From CAYGFH01 sp964356315 (GTDB lineage Bacteria; Patescibacteriota; Microgenomatia; UBA10105; UBA927), in NCBI GenBank assembly GCA_964356315.1, contig CAYHHA010000018.1, positions 1 to 33,133 on the forward strand: a stretch of DNA of 33,133 bases, given 5' to 3'. Below are positions 6,178-14,702 of this stretch, in pieces; position 1 is the first letter of the stretch; every line of letters starts with the position of its first letter. A program made the position numbers and the translations under genes. The notes below the pieces were generated by a model that saw only the letters and a program-made list of their open reading frames with translations, did no database searches and was not told where the DNA came from.

Positions 6178-8511
6178 ATGCCCCTCTTATATATACCAAA
6201 GAGTTACAAAATCGCCATATGTTGTTTTCTCGTTCTCCTCTATGGTCCCGCTCGGGGAGAAGTGTATGCGTCGGAAACAAAAGACATGAACGTATCGGCT
6301 ACCGTCCCTTCAAAGCCGGGCGAATATCAACTGAACATTACCGCAGAACCACGGGATTCTCGGATAGCGCAAACGACGGAGATTCACTACACAGTGACCT
6401 ATGGAACAAACCTGTCGTACACCACTACCCCATTTATCCTTCAAGCCACGCTACTTCCAGGGAAAGTTCAAGGAGTTGCAGTGCCATCACTCTATATAGA
6501 AGACATCCTCCCGAATGCTATATCTAATGCATATCAAAATATATCACCAGTCATAGACCTCATTGCCCATACCATAACATGGACAATCCCATCGTTTCCT
6601 GCTCAAACAACCGATCAAAAAGTATCTTTCATACTCAAGACCAATGAATCATATACCGGTGTCGATGTTGTAGATTTTGATGTTGCCATGAAAATAATCG
6701 CTCCAGATATCACAGTGACAGAAACAATGAGTCAAAGTTATTTGTATATACCACCAAAGGCGCAACCAACACCAACCCCTACACCAACTGTGGCGCCTAC
6801 AAAACCAATCATCACCTCTGTTCAAGTATCAGAAGTGACTAAAGACACCGCGACGTTCCTCGTTATGACAAATCCAAAAACCTCTGTAAAAGCAGTTGCA
6901 ACTGCTCTTACAGGTGGGTCCACCAAGACAATGACGACAACGGATCTCACACAATATCACCGGATGACCATATCAGATCTCCTGCCAAATACATCATACA
7001 TTGTCAGATTTACCATTATTGATGAGCAGAAACAGGAAATAATTTCTGACGCGTACAGCATACATACAAGTCTTTTATATACACCTATTCATATAGATAC
7101 GTCTTCGTTGATCATTTCTAGTCTAGATACGATATTTCAACCTGAGTTTTCCATGGGCGCGCCAACCGCTCCACCATTCGCAACACTTCCTGTGGATACG
7201 CAATATACATTTCAACTGCGGATACCTGACGCAAAACGCATCTTTCGCATTCAAGGAATAATCCAGGATTCAAATGTACTAGGCTTTTTTATAGACACTC
7301 TATTCCCCAATGGAAAGATGAAAGAAGCGGATGCGTCGACAGAGATGGTAGACATGGCAGAACTCAGCCCGTCCATTTTCACCGGAACGTTAAAAACAAA
7401 ACCGACAAGTGGGCTCTATGAGCTTCGTATAAGAATTACTGATATAAATGATAACGTTACTGAACAGTATGTTGGCACGGTGTCTGTAGTACAGCCGTTT
7501 ACCGTATTAAATACCCAGACAAATGCGCCCATCGAAAACGCGCGAATATTCCTTTCCCGGTACTTTCCAAAAACAGGTGAATATACTCCACTCTCTCCCT
7601 CATTTGTCAGCACGAGAAATCCAGTATTCACGAACGAACGTGGTGAGTCGTCGTTTGTACTTCCACAAGGGACATATCGTGCAGTCGTGTCGTATTTAGG
7701 CACAGAAAAGACCGTTTTATTCACATTAGACAATAATCAACACTCGGGATTTCCTGTCGTCTCTCTACTCCCTGCGCCGCTTACTATCATAGGATATATC
7801 CGATATCATGTGCAAAATATCATGGATGTATTGGTGACAAATGCGATATCTTTTGGGTCTTCTATCGGATCATCTAAGCGATTATTCGAATCTATAGCGG
7901 TTATGATCATGGTTCTATTATCACTCGCAACACTGGTCGCATTTAGCTCACGGACGCTCATTTCTATCTCTTCTATACCGAAATATCTTGTTCACACAAT
8001 ACAATCACTAATAAAACACCCATCTGTTTCATCGTATATCTCAGGAATTGTTATAGATGGGAACACTAGAAAAGCTATCCCACTAGCTGACATCGCCATA
8101 ATAGATTGTGCGACAAATACAATTGCGACACTTTTAAAAACAGATCGGTTCGGACACTATTTTTTCAAGACACAACCAGGCTGTGCATATGAAATTGAAA
8201 TCCGCAAACCCGGATATGAATGTATAGAATCAATTCCCTATCAACCTGAGCTTTCACCAAAAACAGTGATTCATGTACTCCATACCTACCATCCTCATAG
8301 ACTACACAGTGCCTTACAAACAATAAAACAGTCTGTACAGACAGTATTTAGTGTATTTTTTGAAGCGATAATAGTGCTTACACTGGTTATAGAGGTTATA
8401 TTTCTCCGTTATTTTGGAATTATCGCTACATATCCCTATCTGATAGCCTCATTTTTTGCTGTCCTATTATGGGTCGCGTACATGCATCATAAAAATATCT
8501 CCTCCTATTAA
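6178..8511 (+). CDS. Large secreted and C-terminally membrane-embedded protein with Fn3-like and carboxypeptidase-regulatory-like domains
   Basis: A 777-residue protein. Residues 1-31 are a signal peptide (AICCFLVLLYGPARG). An external beta-rich region (40-185) resembles DUF11-type repeats, followed by a PTPTPTPT linker (197-208) and a fibronectin type III-like domain (about 208-298, ending SDLLPNTSYIVRFTI). Two more beta domains follow, the second a carboxypeptidase-regulatory-like fold. A helix at about 571-590 spans the membrane. Next is a second regulatory-like domain (about 620-690: SGIVIDGNTRKAIPLADIAI, KTDRFGHYFF), then two closing transmembrane helices (about 727-772). The inside/outside placement of the second regulatory-like domain is odd and worth checking. 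ATG 6178 is preferred over the in-frame codon at 6142, which lies inside the promoter. Function is unknown; an envelope scaffold is likely. It converges on the collagen-like gene with only 16 bp between stops. Confidence 0.75.
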   Translation: MPLLYIPKSYKIAICCFLVLLYGPARGEVYASETKDMNVSATVPSKPGEYQLNITAEPRDSRIAQTTEIHYTVTYGTNLSYTTTPFILQATLLPGKVQGVAVPSLYIEDILPNAISNAYQNISPVIDLIAHTITWTIPSFPAQTTDQKVSFILKTNESYTGVDVVDFDVAMKIIAPDITVTETMSQSYLYIPPKAQPTPTPTPTVAPTKPIITSVQVSEVTKDTATFLVMTNPKTSVKAVATALTGGSTKTMTTTDLTQYHRMTISDLLPNTSYIVRFTIIDEQKQEIISDAYSIHTSLLYTPIHIDTSSLIISSLDTIFQPEFSMGAPTAPPFATLPVDTQYTFQLRIPDAKRIFRIQGIIQDSNVLGFFIDTLFPNGKMKEADASTEMVDMAELSPSIFTGTLKTKPTSGLYELRIRITDINDNVTEQYVGTVSVVQPFTVLNTQTNAPIENARIFLSRYFPKTGEYTPLSPSFVSTRNPVFTNERGESSFVLPQGTYRAVVSYLGTEKTVLFTLDNNQHSGFPVVSLLPAPLTIIGYIRYHVQNIMDVLVTNAISFGSSIGSSKRLFESIAVMIMVLLSLATLVAFSSRTLISISSIPKYLVHTIQSLIKHPSVSSYISGIVIDGNTRKAIPLADIAIIDCATNTIATLLKTDRFGHYFFKTQPGCAYEIEIRKPGYECIESIPYQPELSPKTVIHVLHTYHPHRLHSALQTIKQSVQTVFSVFFEAIIVLTLVIEVIFLRYFGIIATYPYLIASFFAVLLWVAYMHHKNISSY

Positions 8512-8527
8512 ACGTGCACATATAGCA

Positions 8528-11500
8528 TTAATTCATTACCTCAACAAACGTTCCACTTACCCACCCAGCTGTACCGTTATAGACAATATGGTACCAACCA
8601 TATTGGACATCATCATACGCAACTTGCACATTGGAAGGAGCCTGCCCGACTTCCGCAGAGTCTATAGTAGGATCTTGCCTCATGCGTACATACCCCAACT
8701 CGGTCGGTAATACCGTTATGCGTGGCCCAGAAACGCTTTGAACTGGTGTGGACCCCGATTGAATCGGGGTTGGCGTCGGAGTCAGGGTTGGAATTGGTGT
8801 GGGCGTGGGTGTTGCCTGCCCGCCAGACTGTGAAACTGTCGGCGTGGGTGTCAGAGTTAGAGCTGGAGTCGGAGTCGGGGTGGGCCCCGATGGGATCGGG
8901 GTGGACCCCGATTGAATCGGGGTGGGCGTCATTCCTAATCCAACAATACTTGTCGCGACAGGGTTATGTACAGAGATTGCCACCCATGTGTATGTCACAT
9001 CTCGTGGAATGGGTGCATCCATTACTATGGTAAACCCACGCTCTGAGATATCTGCGGTGGCTGCTTTTGCAGCTTCTGCTAAAAATGCACTATCCGTCGC
9101 AGTTTTGAGATTTACTGTTAGTGTGATCAAAGGAGCTTCAGTATACGCATGGGTAAATGGAATGGTCACCAATGTCATCCCTTTTGGAATAGTTGCAGTG
9201 CCCGCTGAGTCCTGATTAAAGGTTACCGTATTGGTAAACGTTACTTTACCCAAAACAGTGAGAGCTCCTTCGATAGTCGCTTCACCTTTTACGATAATAT
9301 TCGACAGGAAGCGAACTAGGGAACTAAATGTACTCATTCCATAGAACTTGCTTGATCCGGATGCGATAAGATCACCATCTATAGTCATACCAGAAACGCC
9401 TAAAACAGCACCATTTTGGAGTAGTCCTGAGCCCGTTGCGCTACTGGAAATTGACAGAGTCGACAGTTTTTGTGTGATTAACGAATTTGTCAAAATAGTA
9501 AGTCCTTCGATTTGATTTGCTCGTATACCATCTGCTGTCAAAATCCCTTTGAGGAAGGCGTTACCTGAACTATCCACAATGAAGAGAGATTCATCATTTA
9601 CTCCTGTGACAGTGAGTTGTCCGTTTACAACTGAGAGTGTTACGCCACCTGAGTCTACATGAAGCTCTTCAAGATTCATGGTGCGTGTCTTGAAACTATC
9701 TGTCGTAAGCCCACCCACCTTTACATTTGCAAATGCCGCTTGATCAGCCACAATCACATTGTCCCAGATGCGACCAGTAGGATCGGCTAGACCATAGTCC
9801 TGCATGTCTCCGATAAGTGCAGGAGTAGCTTCTTCTTCTACTCCGAGGCTCGCTATAGAATCCGGCACTGGTGAACCTGGGTCGTACCATCCAGGTTGGA
9901 TAAGGGCAACGATCGTGTGTGGACTTGGACGGGTCCAGTAGAACCAGTCGGGTTTTCCGTTCTTTGGTGTGCCGTCGTAGTCTTCCAGTGCATATCCTAC
10001 AATGCGTCCTGCTTTGGTAGCTTTCATGGCTCGTCCTTGCTCTGCAGATGTGGTGAGTGGATCTCCACGATGGATGGTACCGTTCTGGGTGGTGACTTTG
10101 GTGTAGACATGCCCAAGCATTCCGACGTTTGCCCATTGTGGGTTTGCGGCACGGTTGTCGTAGTCTGAGTCGTTGTTGTTCCCAGTTCCTGACGTGGTGA
10201 TGACTCCCAGTGTTTGTTGTGCATATTGTTCTGTTGATCTCTTTACTGTGTCATCTTGGCTACTTGAAAAGACCATGACGTCTCCCGGTTCTGAGGTGTC
10301 TTCCTGTCTTAGGTATTCTGAGTAGTCTCCGGTGTTGCCAACGGAGTTAAACCGGAAGTTTGCGTTGGCAGCCCGAATCCATATACGGCCGGATGTTGCC
10401 CCAGTCCCTCCGTTTGGTGTACCAATCTTGAACTCTCCGTTTTCGTTGAGTTGGTTGGCTCCAGAGCCAGAGAAGACACGGAAGATGACACGAGTATTGT
10501 TACTCCCGTTTCCTATGTATATACGGGTTGCATTGGTACCGTTGGTGGTGGTAGATCTTCCAATAAATATGCTCTCTGCCGCCGTTTGCGCTGCATTATT
10601 TGTACCTATATTTATGGTCTTTGCATTGGTGCTATGAAGCGTTGTTCCAATATTTATTGTACCTCCGACGTTACCTGTACCGACATTAATGGTCTTATTG
10701 TTGTTACTTGATCCAAGATTAACTGTGCCTGTAGTACCAGAATCAAGCGTCAGGATACCTGTCGTTCCCGTCTTGATATCAATTTTGAGTCCTGCGGCTG
10801 AGGTGATTTCTGTCCCGATGGTACCGGTAAAGAGAATACCGTTAGTCATAGTACCTGCGGTGTTGGTTATGGCGAGTCCAGAGTTCATAGTTCCACCTAC
10901 CCCGTTTTGTTCAATGAGAAGTCCTTGGGTGAGAGTTCCTGTGGTGATGGTGTTAGAAAGATCAAGTGCGGCTACACCTGCAGTATCTTGGTTAATAATT
11001 TCAAATGTAGTGGCTGTTGCAACATTTGCAAGTGTAACAGTAATGTTTCTTGCATCGGTTGTCGTAATAGAAGCGGTTGCACCAGAATCATATGCGGTTT
11101 GCAAATTAGCAGCTGCTCCAGTGGCTCCTGTTGGCCCAAAAGCACCAGTTGAACCTGTTGGTCCTGTGATGCCTGTGGCTCCTGTTGAGCCTGTTGGGCC
11201 TTGAGATCCTGAAGCTCCGGTTGAGCCTGTTCCACCAATTACTCCCGTTGCACCTGTTGAGCCTGTGGAGCCTGTGGATCCGGTTGGGCCTGTGACTCCG
11301 GTTGCTCCGGTTGAGCCTGTTCTTCCTGTTGGCCCCAAAGCTCCTGAAGCTCCGGTTGAGCCTGTTCCACCAATTACTCCCGTTGCACCTGTTGAGCCTG
11401 TGGAGCCTGTGGATCCGGTTGGGCCTGTGACTCCGGTTGCTCCGGTTGAGCCTGTTCTTCCTGTTGGCCCCANNNNNNNNNNNNNNNNNNNNNNNNNNNN

Positions 11501-12635
11501 NNNNNNNNNNNNNNNNNNNNNNNNNNNNNNNNNNNNNNNNNNNNNNNNNNNNNNNNNNNNNNNNNNNNNNNNCCGTGACTCCTTGAATTCCCGTTGCTCC
11601 TGTGGAGCCTGTGGATCCTGTTGGACCCGTGACTCCTTGAATTCCCGTTGCTCCTGTGGAGCCTGTGGATCCTGTTGGACCTGTGACTCCTTGAATTCCT
11701 GTTGCGCCTGTTGGACCAGACTGTGACGCAGACCAGGTGGTGCCATTACAAAAATAAAACAGGTTATCTTCCCCACTAAAAAATATTTTTCCAGCTGATT
11801 GCGCAGTACATGCACCAATCGCGCCAGGCAAACTCGGGGATAATGCCAACGAACCAGAAATTGTCGCATTCCCAAGAACAGCTAACATCTCTGTTGGAGA
11901 AATTGTCCCGATTCCAACTTTTCCAGATCCGTTTGGAATAATCGTAAAATCCTCGTTTGAGACAGTAGAAATATCAGCAGAAGCGCCTGAAAAAATCAGT
12001 CCAGTTGATCCAATTGTTTTATTAGTTAATGATTCAACACCTGCGAGTGTTGAAAGTGTTCCAGTTGTTGGCAATGTCACATTAGTACTTCCAGTTGTCG
12101 TGAGCTCGAGTGGAAACGCACCACTTGTTGTAAAGCTGTCGGCAAATGTAATCACTTTCCCATTTTGGATTGTGAGCGTTCCTGTTGTGTCTGTAACGGT
12201 TAATCCGCTCACTGTTTTTGCATTGAATGCATACGGCACAGCTGAAAATTGGATTCTCGGATCCATCTCCCCCACCTCGGTATGGAATTGAACAGAAAGG
12301 AAAATGTTATCGGTGTTAAAATCTATACTTCCCGGCAATGACACCAAGCTACCAAGTGAAACGCGAAATATTCCATCTGTCACTTGAACCTTACTTCCCC
12401 CGTCATAATCCTCTGTCCAGATCGGAGATCCGCCAGTTCCAGCGGTATAAATGCGAAATTGGAGCCTATATAGACCATCTACCACGTTCGTCCCGTCGCT
12501 ATTTACCACTTTTCCCTGAAAATTTATCTGTTTATTGATGCCTGTTGCTGCATAAACCAGGCTCAAATTTACCATCAAAAAAGCGGTGGCTATACCAAGC
12601 AGAATACCGATAACACGAGGCAGACGTATATGCAT
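8528..12635 (-). CDS. Collagen-like surface fibre protein with C-terminal SH3 domain, interrupted by an assembly gap
   Basis: The start is ATG 12635 with signal peptide 1-29 (AFLMVNLSLVYA). The N-terminal region (INFQGKVVNSDGTNVVDG, then GIGTISPTEMLAV) is of the type found in tail-fibre-like surface proteins. Then come collagen-type Gly-X-Thr triplets (GPTGSTGSTGATG). On the other side of the gap more triplets run to about 11105, followed by a beta-helix-like region rich in NIGTT/NVGTGN repeats, a stretch with YLRQEDTSEPGDVMVF, a Thr/Pro linker, and a terminal bacterial SH3 domain (residues before the stop: TELGYVRMRQDPTIDSAEVG, GWYHIVYNGTAGWVSG). At least 1,335 residues are visible. The two halves are in different frames only because 100 N is not a multiple of three; both ends match the same triplet pattern, so one gene with a true gap of 3n bases is inferred. 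It is probably a wall-bound stalk or adhesin. Confidence 0.85.
8752..8923. repeat. Three copies of a short palindrome inside the Thr/Pro linker of the fibre gene
   Basis: ACCCCGATTGAATCGGGGT occurs at 8752-8770 and again at 8905-8923, with a variant CCCCGATGGGATCGGGG at 8885-8901. Each is a near-perfect inverted repeat, and the coding strand reads it as TPIQSGST or similar. The reading frame is kept, so the palindromes seem to have been accepted as linker sequence. Confidence 0.85.
11211..11472. repeat. 135-bp tandem repeat of collagen-type triplets
   Basis: A unit beginning GAAGCTCCGGTTGAGCC at 11211 recurs at 11346, a period of 135 bp (45 residues, 15 triplets), and the array runs into the gap. 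The two copies look nearly identical, which explains the assembly break. Confidence 0.9.
11473..11572. other. Assembly gap (100 N) within the fibre gene
   Basis: Exactly 100 N, a placeholder length. It lies inside near-identical collagen-type repeats. The frames on the two sides require a true missing length divisible by three. Confidence 0.98.
11573..11700. repeat. 54-bp tandem repeat of collagen-type triplets
   Basis: Units of 54 bp (18 residues: GPTGSTGSTGATGIQGVT) start at 11573 and 11627, with a partial third. This unit type differs from the 135-bp one on the far side of the gap, so a transition lies in the missing sequence. Confidence 0.9.
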
Positions 12636-12646
12636 ATACTATATTA

Positions 12647-12675
12647 ATTAACGTGCATACAGCCTACAGGGTCAA
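12647..12675 (-). promoter_or_regulatory. Promoter of the fibre gene
   Basis: TTGACC (12670-12675), a 17-base spacer and GTTAAT (12647-12652) on the reverse strand match consensus at five and four positions. The predicted start is about 5 bases before the ATG at 12635. Confidence 0.5.
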
Positions 12676-12698
12676 ACAGTTGTGATATTTACATGCTT

Positions 12699-12728
12699 TT
12701 GTATACTATTGCATATTATTGTATACTG
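12699..12728. promoter_or_regulatory. Three 10-bp direct repeats between divergent genes (possible operator)
   Basis: TTGTATACTA, TTGCATATTA and TTGTATACTG follow each other without a gap, so each lies one helical turn from the next. They sit between the fibre gene and the HTH gene at 12819. The outer two contain the palindrome GTATAC. TATACT within them also resembles a -10, so part of the pattern could be overlapping promoter elements. Confidence 0.55.
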
Positions 12729-12784
12729 TATTTGAAGCAAATAAATCTGACTGGTGCTAGGTGTAATTACATAAATAAACAGGG

Positions 12785-12790
12785 TATACT
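12785..12790 (+). promoter_or_regulatory. Possible -10 for the HTH/PIN pair
   Basis: TATACT, five of six to consensus, lies 28 bases before the ATG at 12819. No good -35 is seen at the usual spacing, which would fit activator dependence or a misassignment. Confidence 0.35.
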
Positions 12791-12818
12791 TACCTAATAG
12801 TAGTCAAAATATTTATCT

Positions 12819-13097
12819 ATGGAAGATCTTCTCACCGTTAAACAAGTTGCGTTCGTCCTAAAGGTTCATCCGCTCACTATTCGTCGATATATTAAAGAAA
12901 AAAAATTAAATGCCATCAAAGCATCCGGTGCCGTACGAGTAAAAGAAGATGATTTAGCTTCATTTCAAAAAGTATATAGCGCACAAACTAAGCAACAGAA
13001 TCACCTATCCAAAGAAGAAGACCATCTATTCTCATTAAGTGATCCTTTTTGGAAACTTGAAGGTGTCGGCATGAGTATTAGCATACCTACGCGATAA
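12819..13097 (+). CDS. HTH (excisionase/MerR-like) DNA-binding protein, antitoxin-like
   Basis: A 92-residue protein. Residues 3-50 form a MerR-like winged helix of the excisionase family: LLTVKQVAFVLKVHPLTIRRYIKEKKL, then the wing with VRVKEDDL. The C-terminus (70-92, LFSLSDPFWKLEGVGMSI) resembles the tail of antitoxins that bind a partner nuclease. The gene ends 3 bases before the PIN-like gene, so the two are probably cotranscribed as a toxin-antitoxin type module. It could autoregulate through the 10-bp repeats upstream (inference from position only). Confidence 0.8.
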   Translation: MEDLLTVKQVAFVLKVHPLTIRRYIKEKKLNAIKASGAVRVKEDDLASFQKVYSAQTKQQNHLSKEEDHLFSLSDPFWKLEGVGMSISIPTR

Positions 13098-13100
13098 CAT

Positions 13101-13520
13101 ATGGCTAGTAAAAAAGTATATATAACTCAATCTGCATTTTATGCATTTATAGATCGATCTGATGCGAAAAATCAGATGGCAGGAGCGTACTTTAGGTATT
13201 TCGCTCAAGAAGGATATCACCTATACACCTCCCCATCTACGATCATGGCTACTTACGAACGAATTCAAGTTCATATGAGCCATTCTATTGCCCGAGAATT
13301 TCTACAAACCATATTTACCAGCACCATTGACATCGTGTATGTCGATGAACCTCTTATGAAATCAGCAGTTAAGCTTGTCATAACGACCACAAGCGTTCAT
13401 TTAACTCTCGAACAAGCCATAGTGAACATCGTGTGCGACAAATCACAAACACCAACGATATGCTCTTTTGAATACTTCCCTTACTTCTTCGGTACAAGAG
13501 CGTTCACACTTCCTTACTAA
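13101..13520 (+). CDS. PIN-domain-like protein with altered active site
   Basis: A 139-residue protein with the outline of a PIN nuclease: a first strand with VYITQSAFYAFIDRSD (6-21), a middle helix with TYERI (51-55), and late LTLEQAIVN (101-109) and SFEYF (122-126) segments. In active PIN toxins the first strand reads as Asp-Thr/Ser-Ser; here Q10 takes the place of that Asp. The third acidic position reads E104 and the usual TFD reads SFE (E124); E53 is kept. The family assignment is therefore tentative, and the protein may be inactive or may use another metal site. It pairs with the upstream HTH gene. Confidence 0.55.
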   Translation: MASKKVYITQSAFYAFIDRSDAKNQMAGAYFRYFAQEGYHLYTSPSTIMATYERIQVHMSHSIAREFLQTIFTSTIDIVYVDEPLMKSAVKLVITTTSVHLTLEQAIVNIVCDKSQTPTICSFEYFPYFFGTRAFTLPY

Positions 13521-13573
13521 AGTAACCGTCAGTAACATTTGCAACGCAATATTTCATTGGAAAAACTACTGTC

Positions 13574-13617
13574 TTTACATGTCGCATATGTGTATGGTAT
13601 GTTGAATTTATCATACC
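13574..13617 (+). promoter_or_regulatory. Promoter with inverted repeat over its -10 and start
   Basis: TTTACA (13574-13579), an 18-base spacer and TATGTT (13598-13603) form a plausible promoter for the gene at 13621. The inverted repeat GGTATG/CATACC (13596-13601 and 13612-13617, ten bases between) covers the -10 and predicted start and ends 3 bases before the ATG. It suits an operator, or a hairpin blocking the start. The half-site resembles GTATAC in the repeats at 12699-12728. Confidence 0.5.
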
Positions 13618-13620
13618 TAT

Positions 13621-14688
13621 ATGCAGACTTTTTGGAAAATCAAAACATACATCACATGTGTCATATGCTTCCTAGCACTCCCTTCATTGTGTTTTGCTGG
13701 ACCTGCAAGCACTAACTTTGAATTGAAACAATATGACTTTGGATCTGGAGGAACCGACACCAGTTCTTCGGATAATTATTCTCTGTTTGGTCATGCTGGA
13801 GGATTAGAATTCGGAACACCTTCTTCGTCAAACTATTCTATAAATGGAGGCCTCATTGAGACACTTCAAGCAAATGTTCCACCCGCTCCACTATTTACAA
13901 ATCCGGCAACAAATTATGACAGACTAAAATTTATTATCGAAACCGCCGACGCCCCATCAGATGCACTTTTTGCAATTGCTATTTCTAGCGATGACTTTAT
14001 CACCACTCAATATATACAAAATGACAACACTGTAGGATCGATCCTCGGAGCAGAAGATTGGCAAACATACAGCAATTGGGGCGGAGCAACTGGAGAGTTT
14101 GCTCGATCCCTTAAACAGGACACAACGTACAAAATTATGGTAAAAAGCAAATGGGGCAATTTTACAGAATCACCGTTTGGGCCGTCATCAAGCGCTACCA
14201 CAGAGACTCCATCTCTGACGTTTAATATATCCTCACAAGTCCTAACATTTACTACACTTGATTCGTCAAACTCATATACCGATGTGAGCAAATCTACAAC
14301 TCTCACGACATCTACAAATGCCTACAACGGATACACGATCTATGGAAGAGAAACATCCCCACTCACTTCGGGATCATACAGCATCCCTGATTTCTCTGGA
14401 ACAAATGGAGCACCTGCAACTTGGATAGGAACAGGATTTGGATATACAACAAACGATTCTTCTCTAGCGGGAGGAACGGTAGATAGATTCACAAATGGTG
14501 GACCAAAATATTCAAGCTTTACCACCTCTACTCCTGGAGACCCTGTGGCAGATCATACAGCAATAATCGAAGATAACCCAGTGATAAATGAACAATTTAA
14601 TGTCTCCTACAGGGTCACAGGAGACAATACAACAAAGGCTGGGGCATATACAAACTCTGTAGAATACGTGGTCGTACCAGTCTATTAA
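13621..14688 (+). CDS. Secreted surface protein, same C-terminal family as the genes at 16738 and 18807
   Basis: A 355-residue protein with signal peptide 1-26 (VICFLALPSLCFA). The N-terminal half has Gly/Ser-rich motifs (QYDFGSGGTDTSSSDNY, SSSNYSINGG) and an Fn3-like middle. The C-terminal third, from about residue 195, matches two proteins further on: a NAYNGYTIYG strand, GTGFGYTTNDSSLAGG, RFTNGG, and a closing EYVVVPVY. It lacks Cys in the mature part. It precedes the DUF916-like/HTH gene by 14 bases. In Firmicutes, DUF916 proteins are encoded with WxL surface proteins; the layout is similar here, but no clear WxL motif is present. A wall-associated fibre or subunit handled by the downstream protein is inferred. 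Confidence 0.7.
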   Translation: MQTFWKIKTYITCVICFLALPSLCFAGPASTNFELKQYDFGSGGTDTSSSDNYSLFGHAGGLEFGTPSSSNYSINGGLIETLQANVPPAPLFTNPATNYDRLKFIIETADAPSDALFAIAISSDDFITTQYIQNDNTVGSILGAEDWQTYSNWGGATGEFARSLKQDTTYKIMVKSKWGNFTESPFGPSSSATTETPSLTFNISSQVLTFTTLDSSNSYTDVSKSTTLTTSTNAYNGYTIYGRETSPLTSGSYSIPDFSGTNGAPATWIGTGFGYTTNDSSLAGGTVDRFTNGGPKYSSFTTSTPGDPVADHTAIIEDNPVINEQFNVSYRVTGDNTTKAGAYTNSVEYVVVPVY

Positions 14689-14702
14689 GGGGATCAAATT
14701 AC

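Noticed and set aside
11106..11472. Plus-strand Pro/Val-rich frame opposite the collagen repeats
   Set aside because: It is the antisense of Gly-X-Thr triplets, a common artefact with this repeat type.
8528..12635. Two overlapping genes from the two frames of the fibre region
   Set aside because: The second frame in each half is a shadow reading of collagen-type repeats across the N run; domain content supports a single gene.
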